Below, in pieces: positions 26,775-36,722 of a DNA stretch of 64,000 bases; the stretch's first letter is position 1, and each line of letters starts with the position of its first letter. The notes below the pieces were generated by a model. That model saw only the letters and a program-made list of their open reading frames with translations. It had not been told where the DNA came from and did not search any database. The position numbers and the translations under genes were made by a program. Source of the stretch: Sphingobacterium sp. B16(2022) (GTDB lineage: Bacteria; Bacteroidota; Bacteroidia; Sphingobacteriales; Sphingobacteriaceae); the NCBI RefSeq assembly GCF_012030425.1, contig NZ_JAAUVN010000002.1:372001-436000 (forward strand), in the 5' to 3' direction.

Positions 26775-28061
26775 ATGAAGAGGTATCTTTTAGGATTACT
26801 ATTGGCAGTAGCCACTTTACCTACTATGGCTCAAAAAGGTTATGTGCCAACTAAAGAAAATTTAGAAAACCGTAAAATTTTTCAAGATAATAAATTCGGT
26901 GTATTTATTCATTGGGGGATTTATAGCATGCTGGCTGATGGGGAGTGGGCAATGCTGCAAAAGAATATTCCCTTTGATGAATACAGTAAATTGGCTTGAG
27001 GTTTTGATCCGTCTAAGTTTGATGCAGAGCAATGGGTTGCTGATTTAAAAGCTGGTGGTGCCAAATACATTTGTATCACCTCTCGTCATCATGATGGTTT
27101 TTCTATGTTTGATACCAAATACTCGGATTACAATATTGTAAAAGGATCACCTTTCAAACGAGATGTCTTAAAAGAATTGGCGGATGCCTGTCACAAGCAT
27201 GGAATGAAATTGCATTTTTATTATTCACTACTGGACTGGGGAAGAACGGACTATAATGTAGATGGTAAACTGGCTTCAAAGTCTTATGGTTCCGATTATA
27301 AAACTTATCATCAATTCATGCTGAATCAATTGAAGGAGCTGCTGACAAATTATGGTGATGTCGGAGCGATTTGGTTTGATGGAGCTTGGGATAAAGGCAA
27401 GACTTTTGATTGGAAATTTGATGAAATTTATGCGTTGATCCATTCGATACAACCGGGATGTCTTGTGATTAATAATCACCATTGGGCGGCATTAGAGGGA
27501 GAAGATGCGCAAGCTTTTGAACGCGATCTTCCTGGGCAAAACGCGGCTGGCTATTCGCATGGAGTAGAAATCTCGCAACTGCCCCTAGAGACCTGTGAAA
27601 CGATGAATACATCATGGGGGTATAAAATCACCGATAATAATTATAAATCGGATAAAACTTTGATCCAATATTTAATAAAAGCTGCAGGTAATAATGCAAA
27701 CCTTTTGATGAATGTAGGACCTCGACCTGATGGAACTTTGCCTGATGTGGCAGTGTTGCGCTTTGGAGCTATGGGACAGTGGTTAAAACTGTATGGTGAA
27801 ACTATATATGGCACCCGAGGCGGAAGTATTGGACAGCACAAATGGGGAGTGACAACACAAAAAGGCAATAAATTATATGTACATATATTGGATCTGCAAG
27901 ATAAAGCTCTTTTTATTCCTTTGACCGATAAAAAGGTAAAATCAGCCAAAGTATTTATCAATAAAAAAACAGTAGAATTCGTGCAACGAAAAGAAGGCGT
28001 ATTAGTATTGCTTGATACAGTGCCCGATGATGTAGATTATGTATTAGAACTCGATTTTTAG
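26775..28061 (+). pseudogene. GH29 alpha-L-fucosidase interrupted by one in-frame TGA
   Basis: The frame encodes a secreted retaining alpha-L-fucosidase: signal peptide (to about residue 19), FGVFIHWGIYS, SRHHDGFSMFDT, and the nucleophile segment AIWFDGAWD (Asp at codon 202). A TGA at 26997-26999 (codon 75) interrupts it between DEYSKLA and GFDPSKFDAEQW, two parts that are continuous in homologues. After the TGA the same frame stays open for 353 sense codons with family motifs intact, so the lesion is a single nonsense change with no other decay. Without readthrough, only the first 74 residues or a start at the internal ATG (27105) are possible, and neither restores the N-terminal barrel. It may be a recent mutation or a sequencing error. 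Confidence 0.9.
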
Positions 28062-28725
28062 CAATCTGTAATTGAAGCAGAGTATATATAAATGCCCATT
28101 ACGGTTTCTAAAAATAGCAAAACGTAATGGGCGCTCTTATATGTCCATAATGGTTTGGGACCAAATCGCGTTTCATTAACATCTCTGAGGATGAATGCAT
28201 GTTGTACACTTTTTAAATCCGATAGCTGATTCTATGATTTTTTTTAGACTTGAAACAATAGCATATAGACGTACCGTGATTAAAAGAGGCTAAAATAGCA
28301 TTACAATAAGTTAAAATACTGCTAATAAAGGACGTCCGATTTGTTGAGATTTATATTTTGACAGGAAGGTGAATAAAAGCGATTAATAATATAACCAATA
28401 CTATTCGAGTAGTGATCAGTAAATTTTGACCGGTTTGTTCGTTTCTTAAACTTTAAATTATGACAACGTTGGAAGAAATGTAGTATGACTGTGGATAGTA
28501 AAGAATGGTGGGGGAAAAGAAAATCATATTTCTTTCATTAGCTTTATTTATAAAATTGAATTAAGGTAAGTCAATACCAAATAATTCGATACAGGCAACC
28601 TATATGTAAAGGCTTGCAGGTAAGTGTTCAAAATACAAAAATAAGGTTATATTATTCGGTGGGATTTGATGTCAATATTCCACGAAAGATTCGCATTGGT
28701 TTGTAATTAAATAAATAAGATTGAC
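28062..28725. other. Intergenic region between GH29 and xylB
   Basis: GCCCATTACG (28094-28103) pairs with CGTAATGGGC (28123-28132), a hairpin just after the fucosidase frame with no real T-run, so it is a weak terminator at most. Copy C of the shared promoter-region element lies at 28291-28354. The remaining stretch of about 370 bp before xylB is AT-rich with no supported gene, implying a long 5' UTR or a second promoter. Confidence 0.55.
28291..28354 (+). promoter_or_regulatory. Shared promoter-region element, copy C (upstream of xylB)
   Basis: TAGCATTACAATA at 28296 corresponds to TAACATTATAATA of copy B. TTGAGATTTAT at 28344 is identical to copy A and lies at the same 48-bp offset. The middle part is more diverged than in A and B (about 24 of the first 34 bases match B by eye). 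It is about 430 bp upstream of xylB. Confidence 0.55.
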
Positions 28726-30201
28726 ATGTTATTATTAGGAATAGATCTAGGTACATCTTCGATCAAAGTTTCTGTTATTGATGCAGCTACAAATAATAAA
28801 ATTATTTCCTGCCAATTTCCTGAAACAGAAGCAGAAATTATATCCCTACAGGGTGGTTGGGCAGAGCAGGACCCTAATCTGTGGTGGACAAATACACAAT
28901 TGGCCATTAAAAAAGCAAATGCATCTGGATTATATGACCCGTTGGATATTAAGGCTATCGGTATCGCTTATCAGATGCATGGGTTAGTAGTGGTAGATAA
29001 AGAGCAACGCGCCCTACGTAATGCCATTATCTGGTGCGACAGTCGTGCTGTAAATATTGGTCAAAATGCATTTTCTGCATTAGAAGGAAAGGGATTTTTG
29101 AATAGTCATCTCAATTCACCAGGTAATTTTACAGCTTCAAAATTAGCATGGGTGAAAGAACATGAACCAAATGTTTATGAAAAAATAGACAAGTTTATGC
29201 TACCTGGAGATTATCTGAGCATGCGCTTAACTGGTGAAATCAATACAAATGTAAGTTCGATATCAGAAGGGATTCTATGGGATTTTGAACAACAGCAAAT
29301 TTCAGATACGTTACTAACTTTTTACGGTATTGATCGCGAATTGGTGCCTAAAGTACAACCCGTATTTTCAGATTATGGATCGCTTCGTTCGGATGTAGCA
29401 ACTGAGTTGGGATTATCATCGCAAGCGGTTGTTTGTTATAAGTCCGGTGATCAACCCAACAATGCATTATCCTTGAATGTTTTTGAGCCGGGAGAAGTTG
29501 CTGCCACTGCAGGTACCTCTGGTGTTATCTATGCCGTTACGGATCAAAGGGTACATGATCCCCAATCTCGAGTAAATACTTTTGCACATGTTAATTATGC
29601 ACCTGGTATGGAACGTTTGGGAGTGCTTTTGTGTATCAATGGAACGGGAATACAAAATAGCTGGATCAGTCAGGTAACAGGTAACGGAAATGATTATGAA
29701 AGTATGAATGCGAAAGCTTCACGTATACCAATTGGATCTGAAGGGGTAAATATTCTGCCTTTTGGAAATGGTGCCGAGCGGATGTTGAATAACAAAACGA
29801 TCGGGGCACATATCCAAAACTTAGATTTCCTCAGACATGGCACAGTTCATCTTTGGAGGGCATCACAAGAGGGAATTGCATTTTCCTTTCGCTATGGATT
29901 GGATCTCTTAAGGGAAAACGGAATCACACCGCAGGTAATTAAAGCCGGTCATGCCAATATGTTTTTGAGTCCTGTTTTTCAAGAAGCATTCGCAGGGGTA
30001 ACAAACACACCCGTAGAGCTATATGATAATGATGGTAGTGTTGGAGCTGCTTTAGGGGCCGGTTTGGGTATAGGCATATTTGCGGATCGACAAGAAGCTT
30101 TTAAGGGGCTTCGAAAATACAAAACAATCGAACCAGAACATACTTCGCAATATGAGGAAGTATACGGTAAATGGAAACAATTATTAGAAGACAAACTATA
30201 A
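28726..30201 (+). CDS. xylB: Xylulokinase
   Basis: This 491-residue FGGY-family kinase phosphorylates D-xylulose to D-xylulose 5-phosphate in the cytoplasm. The N-terminal GIDLGTSSIKVSV phosphate-binding loop, GWAEQDP, QMHGLV and the WCDSRA substrate-site segment are present. So is the C-terminal nucleotide-binding GHANMFLSPVFQEAFAG region. The length is typical. It is the first gene of xylB-xylA-symporter-GH92, with xylA 11 bp downstream, and carries copy C of the shared element in its upstream region. Confidence 0.93.
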   Translation: MLLLGIDLGTSSIKVSVIDAATNNKIISCQFPETEAEIISLQGGWAEQDPNLWWTNTQLAIKKANASGLYDPLDIKAIGIAYQMHGLVVVDKEQRALRNAIIWCDSRAVNIGQNAFSALEGKGFLNSHLNSPGNFTASKLAWVKEHEPNVYEKIDKFMLPGDYLSMRLTGEINTNVSSISEGILWDFEQQQISDTLLTFYGIDRELVPKVQPVFSDYGSLRSDVATELGLSSQAVVCYKSGDQPNNALSLNVFEPGEVAATAGTSGVIYAVTDQRVHDPQSRVNTFAHVNYAPGMERLGVLLCINGTGIQNSWISQVTGNGNDYESMNAKASRIPIGSEGVNILPFGNGAERMLNNKTIGAHIQNLDFLRHGTVHLWRASQEGIAFSFRYGLDLLRENGITPQVIKAGHANMFLSPVFQEAFAGVTNTPVELYDNDGSVGAALGAGLGIGIFADRQEAFKGLRKYKTIEPEHTSQYEEVYGKWKQLLEDKL

Positions 30202-30212
30202 ATTAAGATAAG

Positions 30213-31541
30213 ATGAAAATTTTGACAGGAAATCATGTGTTCTTTAAGCATGTAGAACAAGTTCAATTTGAAGGTGTAAATTCTGACAATCCTTTGGCTT
30301 TCCGTTGGTATGATCCAACACGAGTTGTCGCAGGAAGAACCATGGCAGAGCATTTTAAATTTGCCTGTGCCTATTGGCATTCTTTTAATGGTAATGGGGC
30401 AGATCCATTTGGTGGTCAAACGCATTTTTTTCCATGGGATAAGAAAGCAACAATCATGGAGCGTGCAAAAGATAAAATGGATGCTGCTTTTGAATTTATG
30501 ACGAAAATGCAGTTGCCATATTACTGTTTTCATGATGTTGATTTAGTGGATTATACCGATGATATTCATGAAAATGAACGCCATCTTGATGAGATTGTTG
30601 CTTATGCAAAAGAGAAACAGCAACAGAGTGGTGTGAAATTGCTATGGGGAACAGCAAATTTATTCAGTCACCATCGCTACATGAATGGAGCATCTACCAA
30701 TCCTGATTTTCATGTTTTGTCCCATGCAGGTGCTCAGGTTAAAGCGGCAATTGATGCAACGATTGCATTAGGCGGTGAGAATTATGTATTCTGGGGTGGC
30801 CGTGAAGGGTATATGTCCTTGCTTAATACAAATATGAAAAGAGAGAAAGAGCATTTAGCGAAATTTCTACATATGTCAAAAGATTATGCACGTAAAAATG
30901 GATTTAAAGGTACGTTTTTCATTGAGCCAAAGCCATGTGAACCAACAAAACACCAATATGACTACGATGCCGCAACAGTGATTGGATTTCTTCGTGAATT
31001 TGATCTAATGGATGACTTTAAACTTAATCTTGAAGTTAATCATGCCACATTAGCGGGGCATACATTCCAACATGAACTACAGGTTGCTGCTGATGCTGGT
31101 TTATTGGGATCAATTGATGCAAACCGTGGTGATTATCAAAATGGATGGGATACGGATCAATTTCCAACCGACTTAACCGAATTGACAGAATCACTGATGA
31201 TTATTCTTGAAGCAGGAGGATTACAAGGTGGAGGTGTCAATTTTGATGCTAAAGTGAGACGTAATTCTACAGATCCTTTGGATTTATTCTATGCACATAT
31301 TGGTGGTATGGACAATTTTGCACGCGCATTGGTTACTGCAGATAATTTACTTCAAAATTCCCCTTATAGAGAATTGAGAAAAGAGCGTTATAGCAGTTTT
31401 GATACAGGTGCTGGAGCAGATTTTGAGCAAGGTAAACTGTCTCTTGAAGATCTTCGTGCTCATGCTATCAATGAGGGAGAACCTAAGTTGATCAGTGGTC
31501 AACAGGAGTTTATGGAGAATTTGATCAACCGTTATATTTAA
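30213..31541 (+). CDS. xylA: Xylose isomerase
   Basis: This 442-residue class II xylose isomerase converts D-xylose to D-xylulose. The catalytic and metal-binding segments are clear: [10 protein letters not shown] (catalytic His-Asp), [43 protein letters not shown] and [19 protein letters not shown]. It works directly upstream of xylulokinase, its operon neighbour. The presence of both genes in the same region as GH120 and GH43 enzymes supports xylose as a released monosaccharide. Confidence 0.96.
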   Translation: MKILTGNHVFFKHVEQVQFEGVNSDNPLAFRWYDPTRVVAGRTMAEHFKFACAYWHSFNGNGADPFGGQTHFFPWDKKATIMERAKDKMDAAFEFMTKMQLPYYCFHDVDLVDYTDDIHENERHLDEIVAYAKEKQQQSGVKLLWGTANLFSHHRYMNGASTNPDFHVLSHAGAQVKAAIDATIALGGENYVFWGGREGYMSLLNTNMKREKEHLAKFLHMSKDYARKNGFKGTFFIEPKPCEPTKHQYDYDAATVIGFLREFDLMDDFKLNLEVNHATLAGHTFQHELQVAADAGLLGSIDANRGDYQNGWDTDQFPTDLTELTESLMIILEAGGLQGGGVNFDAKVRRNSTDPLDLFYAHIGGMDNFARALVTADNLLQNSPYRELRKERYSSFDTGAGADFEQGKLSLEDLRAHAINEGEPKLISGQQEFMENLINRYI

Positions 31542-31579
31542 GATATTATTCATTTTATTATAAACCTACTTCTAATTGT

Positions 31580-33262
31580 ATGAATAATATCTTGGCGACC
31601 AAAGATTATTTGGTTTTTTTCATCTACTTTATCATCGTATCGGGGTACGGTATTTGGGTCTATCGGCAAAAGAAGACCAAACTCAATGGTACCGATTCTA
31701 AAGATTATTTTTTAGCAGAAGGCTCACTAACTTGGTGGGCCATCGGCGCTTCTTTGATTGCATCTAACATCTCTGCCGAACAGTTTATCGGTATGAGCGG
31801 TTCGGGCTTTAAGATGGGTCTTGCTATTGCTACTTATGAATGGATGGCAGCTGTGACATTGATTATTGTTGCGGTGTTTTTTATTCCGGTATATCTTAAA
31901 AATAAGATATTTACGATGCCTCAATTTCTGCATCAACGCTACAACGGCACCGTTGCTATGATTATGGCTGTATTTTGGTTGATGTTGTACGTAGTAGTCA
32001 ATCTAACCTCAATTTTGTATTTGGGAGCACTCGCAGTTAGTAGCATTTCGGGTTTCGATTTAGAGGTGTGTATGTATGCTATCGCTTGCTTTGCTGTTAT
32101 TATTACATTGGGAGGAATGCGGGTTATTGGGTTTACAGATGTTATTCAGGTTTTCTTCTTGATTCTAGGAGGTCTGGCAACCACGTATTTGGCGCTGAAA
32201 TTAGTGGCAGAAAATTACGGTGGAGAAGGGGTGCTAGAAGGATATCAGATTATGGCTACTAAGGCCACGGATCATTTTCACATGATCCTACATCAGGATA
32301 ATGAAAATTATTTGGATTTACCAGGGCTTACGGTCTTGATTGGTGGTATGTGGATTGTAAACCTCAATTATTGGGGCTGTAATCAATATATCACGCAACG
32401 AGCTTTAGGAGCAGATCTTAAAACGGCTAGAAACGGAATTCTGTTTGCGGCTTTCCTCAAGCTTTTGATGCCTATCATTGTCGTATTACCGGGAATTGCA
32501 GCTTATGTGTTATGGAAGGATGGCTTATTCCAACCTGAAATGCTTCAGAATGGTGAGGTTAATCCAGATCGGGCATATCCAGTTTTATTAAACTTACTTC
32601 CTTCGGGTTTAAAAGGTCTATCATTTGCCGCTTTGACTGCCGCAGTAGTTGCTTCATTAGCTGGTAAATCGAATAGTATTGCAACTATCTTTTCATTGGA
32701 CATTTACCAGAAGGTATTCAATAAAAAAGCAAGCGAAAAGCAATTGGTCAATGTCGGTAAAATAACCATTATATTTTCGATGGTACTTGCGGTGATCATA
32801 GCACCTCATTTAGGGATAGATAGTAAAGGTGGTTTTCAATATATTCAAGAATATACCGGATTTGTTTCACCAGGTATTTTTGCGATGTTCATTTTGGGAT
32901 TCTTCTGGAAGAAAACAACTTCAAATGCAGCTTTATTTGCAACAATAGGCGGGTTTATTTTATCTGTTCTGTTTAAATTTTTACCGCATATTGCAGATCT
33001 GTCGTTTTTAAGTTCGACTGGTTTTTCTGTTTTAAATAAAGCGTCAGGACTGTACGAAATTCCATTTTTAGACCGTATGGGTTTTGTTTTTGTCATCTGT
33101 ATTATTGGTATGTTGATCATTAGTTTAATCGATCAACGAAATGGCGTTGTATCAAAAGGATTGGAAATAGACAGAACAATGTTTAAACCGCATACCGGAT
33201 TTATAATTGGTGCATTGTTGATCATTCTGTTAACGACTGCGCTATATATGATTTACTGGTAA
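31580..33262 (+). CDS. Sodium/sugar symporter (SSS family), probable xylose transporter
   Basis: This 560-residue inner-membrane SSS transporter of the SGLT-like branch has KDYFLAEGSLTWWAIGASLIASNISAEQFIGMSGSGF near the N-terminus and NYWGCNQYITQRALGA in the middle. Its C-terminal helix ends ALYMIYW. The gene sits 38 bp after xylA and 6 bp before the GH92 gene, so xylose is the likely cargo. Specificity is inferred from the operon and cannot be read directly from sequence. Confidence 0.9.
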   Translation: MNNILATKDYLVFFIYFIIVSGYGIWVYRQKKTKLNGTDSKDYFLAEGSLTWWAIGASLIASNISAEQFIGMSGSGFKMGLAIATYEWMAAVTLIIVAVFFIPVYLKNKIFTMPQFLHQRYNGTVAMIMAVFWLMLYVVVNLTSILYLGALAVSSISGFDLEVCMYAIACFAVIITLGGMRVIGFTDVIQVFFLILGGLATTYLALKLVAENYGGEGVLEGYQIMATKATDHFHMILHQDNENYLDLPGLTVLIGGMWIVNLNYWGCNQYITQRALGADLKTARNGILFAAFLKLLMPIIVVLPGIAAYVLWKDGLFQPEMLQNGEVNPDRAYPVLLNLLPSGLKGLSFAALTAAVVASLAGKSNSIATIFSLDIYQKVFNKKASEKQLVNVGKITIIFSMVLAVIIAPHLGIDSKGGFQYIQEYTGFVSPGIFAMFILGFFWKKTTSNAALFATIGGFILSVLFKFLPHIADLSFLSSTGFSVLNKASGLYEIPFLDRMGFVFVICIIGMLIISLIDQRNGVVSKGLEIDRTMFKPHTGFIIGALLIILLTTALYMIYW

Positions 33263-33268
33263 TTTAAA

Positions 33269-36200
33269 ATGAAATTATTTTTTACAATGTTATCGTTGAT
33301 CTGCTTAGTCAGATCAACGTATTCGCAAGACAAAGTGTTGTTTGAAGTGGGAGAAAAGGATAGTAAGTCTTCTGAGTTTTCATTGTCTCCAAACCAATAT
33401 GATAGTTTTCTAGCTAGTTTTTCAGGAGAGCCCACATATTATGTGGGCTATTCTTTTTCAAATAAACAATGGCCTTATGTGTTACCAGGACCACTGGACA
33501 ATTGGGCAGGTGGTGGTTATTGGGCGGGATTTCATCCGCGTCATTTTCCGTCGCTTTATTTTGAGCTAGTGCAATTGGCAATTGAAGGTGAATGTGAATT
33601 TACAATTGATTTTGTAGGTGCGAAAACGGGAACCAACAAGATTCGTATCGAAGTGAATGGGCATCGTTTTGAAGAAGATATTCAAGGAGTGGATAGTAAT
33701 ACGCTTTTGGAAGGGAAAGCGCAAGAAGCAAACCCAGCTCATATCCAGATTCGATTTCCAGTTTCTTGGTTGAACAAGGGAATGAATAAGATTCAATTAG
33801 GGACAATAGCTGGTAGCTGGTCTATTTTTGATGCGATGCAATTGAAAACTCCTGTAGCAGTTACATTAAAGGAAGCATCTTCTACATTAATTCGATCGGC
33901 CGAGACAGCGCCATTTGAATATTTACGAGATCAGGGCATGCGTGTACAGCCCGTTCTTGTAGATATGTCTCAATTTGATGTAGCTAGAAAGTTGAGTTTT
34001 GAAGTGGATGGTAAATTAGTGGAAACACGTATCATTGAAGTCGGTGCTTCTATTCAAGAGATATATTTACCTGCATTACTAAAAAAAAATGGAGTTAAAA
34101 ATTCCATCTTAACCATAAAAGATGGCCAAAACATTGTCTTTACTGGTTCCATAAAATGTTCGTTTCAAGAGCTGCATAAACGGACAGATTATGTTGATTT
34201 GTTAATGGGAATGGGTAATTCTAGGTGGATGTTTAAGCCATCACCTGCACTTCCATTAAGCATGGTACAGATCGCACCCGATAATCAGGATGAAACTTGG
34301 AAAGCCGGCTATGAATATACGATTGAGAATATCATGGGTTTTAGCCACTTTTGTGATTGGACCATGACTGGACTCTTAATGCAACCTACTTGTGGCGAAC
34401 TCCAAGTTACTCCTGGAAGGGAAGCTTTTCCTGATGAGGGGTACCGGTCTCGTATCGATAAAAAAACGGAGGAAGCAAAAGTGGGACATTATTCGGTATT
34501 CATGACCGATACGAAGATAAAGGCTGAATTGACTGCCACACGTAGAGCAGCATTGCAGAAGTATACTTTTCCTAAGCGCAATGATGCACGCATCATGATC
34601 GATATGTTTACACCAAGTGAGTATCCGCATAATTTGACGGATGCTAAAATAACCAAGGTAAATGATCGTGAAATTGAAGGCTATGCAACCTATTATAACG
34701 CCTTTACAGGTTATTCTCTTCAACAGGAGTATACCGTCCATTTTGTTTTGCAATTTAGTAAACCTTTTGATGCTATGGGAGGATGGGTTAATGAAGGTGT
34801 TGAGGCAGTGAAAGGTTATATACCGGAATGGAACCGGAATCATGAGTTTAAAAGTACAAATGACATCCGCATGGATATCAATGAAATTCATGGAAAAGGA
34901 GATCTTGGTGTTTTTGTGAATTATAAGACCACCGAGGGAGAAGAAATACTCGTACGATCCGGAGTTTCACTTGTGGATATCGCTGGGGCAAGAAATAACC
35001 TTAAAACTGAACTTTCAACTCCATTTGGATGGGATTTTAATCAGGTTGTTGCTAATTCGAGAACAATCTGGGAAGATTATCTAGGACGTATAGAGGTTGA
35101 AACAGATGATTACCTTCAAAAAAAGAAGTTCTACACAAATTATTATAGAGCTTTATCGGCTAAAGCAATCTGGAGTGATGTGGATGGTCGTTATCGTGAT
35201 GAAGATGAGGAGATCAGACAATTAAAGGATAAGAAGGATGCTATTGTAGCGGGTGAATATTGGAATACTTTCTGGAATAATCAGCAACTGTTTAATCTCA
35301 TTGCACCGGAGATTTCTTCTACTTGGGCACGTTCAGCTATACAACTTTATCAGAATACGGGTTGGTTTAATACTGATCCCGCGGGTATTGAACATACTGG
35401 TGTCATGGTCGCGATGCATGTAGCCTCTCAGATTCAAGGGGCATGGCAAAGTGGTATTCGAGACTTTGATCTCAGCACAGCATATGACGGATTAAAAAAA
35501 ATGTTGACGGTTTCTCCTCAACGTTATCCAGGCGGTGGTACAGTTGGGGTGGAACATCTAGACGTTTACAAAAAGTATGGCTATGTTCCTGCTGGAAAAG
35601 GTTATGTATCCAATACGTTAGAATATGCCTACGACGATTGGTGTCTCGCCCAAATGGCTAAAGAGCTAGGGAAAAAAGATGATTATAATTATTTCCTGAA
35701 AAGATCTGAAAACTGGAAACATATTTTTGATCCTAAAACCGGTTTTATGCGACCGAAGGATGAAAAAGGAAATTGGATAGAACCATTTGATCCTTATCAT
35801 ACGCCTGGATTTGTAGAAGGAAATTCTTTTAATTACAGCTGGTTTGTGCCACATGATCCCAAAGGGTTAGTAGAAGGTGTTGGACAATCACGTTTTGTAA
35901 ACAGACTGGATGAGGCAATGGATAAATCCGCAAAAGCAAATTTTAATGCCGCCGGTGATAATTTTAGTGCTTATCCGTTGAACCATGGTAATCAGACATC
36001 AATGGAAGTGGCATATTTATTTAATTGGGCTGGTGCTCCTTGGCTGACCCAAAAGTGGTCGCGGGCCATACAAGAACAGTATTATGGAACCACACCTTAC
36101 AATGCATATCCGGGTGATGAAGATCTTGGACAGATGAGCAGTTGGTTTGTAATGAGTGCCTTGGGTTTGTTTCAATTAGATGGTGGTGCATCAACGACAC

Positions 36201-36433
36201 CTACTTATGAGTTGGCTTCGCCACGTTATCCTAAAGTAACACTAAATATGGGAGGACGCTATGGCCGTGGTCAAAAATTTGTGATTGAAGCAAGAAATGC
36301 ATCAAAAGAAAATAAGTATATCCAAAATGTAACACTTAATGGAAAGAAAGTCGAAGGATTTTTAATTCCTCAAAGTGCTGTTTTAAATGGAGGTAAATTA
36401 ATTATAGAAATGGGAAGTACTCCGGTTAAATAG
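33269..36433 (+). CDS. GH92-family exo-alpha-mannosidase with N-terminal beta-sandwich domain
   Basis: The protein has 1054 residues and a signal peptide ending near TYSQ. An N-terminal domain of about 180 residues resembles the C-terminal carbohydrate-binding-like domain of rhamnogalacturonan lyases (YYVGYS...W, FTIDFVGAK, KIRIEVNGH, NKIQLGT...WSIFDAMQL). A GH92 catalytic part follows, with GMGNSRWMFKP, an alpha/alpha barrel (YRALSAKAIWSDVDGRYRD), NHGNQTSMEVAYLFNWAG and the diagnostic PGDEDLGQMSSWFVMSALG. GH92 enzymes are Ca2+-dependent inverting alpha-mannosidases. Placement 6 bp after the xylose symporter is unusual and links mannose cleavage to xylose use. The N-terminal domain assignment is a pattern judgement. 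Confidence 0.87.
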   Translation: MKLFFTMLSLICLVRSTYSQDKVLFEVGEKDSKSSEFSLSPNQYDSFLASFSGEPTYYVGYSFSNKQWPYVLPGPLDNWAGGGYWAGFHPRHFPSLYFELVQLAIEGECEFTIDFVGAKTGTNKIRIEVNGHRFEEDIQGVDSNTLLEGKAQEANPAHIQIRFPVSWLNKGMNKIQLGTIAGSWSIFDAMQLKTPVAVTLKEASSTLIRSAETAPFEYLRDQGMRVQPVLVDMSQFDVARKLSFEVDGKLVETRIIEVGASIQEIYLPALLKKNGVKNSILTIKDGQNIVFTGSIKCSFQELHKRTDYVDLLMGMGNSRWMFKPSPALPLSMVQIAPDNQDETWKAGYEYTIENIMGFSHFCDWTMTGLLMQPTCGELQVTPGREAFPDEGYRSRIDKKTEEAKVGHYSVFMTDTKIKAELTATRRAALQKYTFPKRNDARIMIDMFTPSEYPHNLTDAKITKVNDREIEGYATYYNAFTGYSLQQEYTVHFVLQFSKPFDAMGGWVNEGVEAVKGYIPEWNRNHEFKSTNDIRMDINEIHGKGDLGVFVNYKTTEGEEILVRSGVSLVDIAGARNNLKTELSTPFGWDFNQVVANSRTIWEDYLGRIEVETDDYLQKKKFYTNYYRALSAKAIWSDVDGRYRDEDEEIRQLKDKKDAIVAGEYWNTFWNNQQLFNLIAPEISSTWARSAIQLYQNTGWFNTDPAGIEHTGVMVAMHVASQIQGAWQSGIRDFDLSTAYDGLKKMLTVSPQRYPGGGTVGVEHLDVYKKYGYVPAGKGYVSNTLEYAYDDWCLAQMAKELGKKDDYNYFLKRSENWKHIFDPKTGFMRPKDEKGNWIEPFDPYHTPGFVEGNSFNYSWFVPHDPKGLVEGVGQSRFVNRLDEAMDKSAKANFNAAGDNFSAYPLNHGNQTSMEVAYLFNWAGAPWLTQKWSRAIQEQYYGTTPYNAYPGDEDLGQMSSWFVMSALGLFQLDGGASTTPTYELASPRYPKVTLNMGGRYGRGQKFVIEARNASKENKYIQNVTLNGKKVEGFLIPQSAVLNGGKLIIEMGSTPVK

Positions 36434-36452
36434 CGGAGAGTACTATTCCGAA

Positions 36453-36505
36453 TTAAAGCAAAAAAGTCATCGGGATGTCTACTTCCGATGGCTTTTTTGC
36501 TTTAA
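36453..36505. terminator. Strong terminator after the xylose/GH92 operon
   Basis: A long stem of about 21 bp, with one G-T pair, runs from TTAAAGCAAAAAAG (from 36453) to CTTTTTTGCTTTAA (to 36505). The loop is 11 nt (36474-36484). Runs of A and T on the two arms would let it act in either direction. Confidence 0.85.
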
Positions 36506-36722
36506 TCAGTACGGATCAGTAATTGCAATTTTCTATTTTTTTTACTAGGGAGAATTCGTTTTGAATCGACTTAGTTATTGCACATCATGTTTTTAAGTAG
36601 AATTAAATCAATCTTTAAATAAAATCGATCAAAATCAAGTTGATGATTAGAAACTAAAAGTAGAGATGAGTGAACCAGGTTGTACGAGCTATAAACACAA
36701 AAATATAATGAAATACTAAACT

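Noticed and set aside
26997..26999. Selenocysteine or TGA reassignment explaining the GH29 stop
   Set aside because: TGA is not used as sense elsewhere in the window, no selenocysteine structure was seen, and homologues have ordinary residues here.
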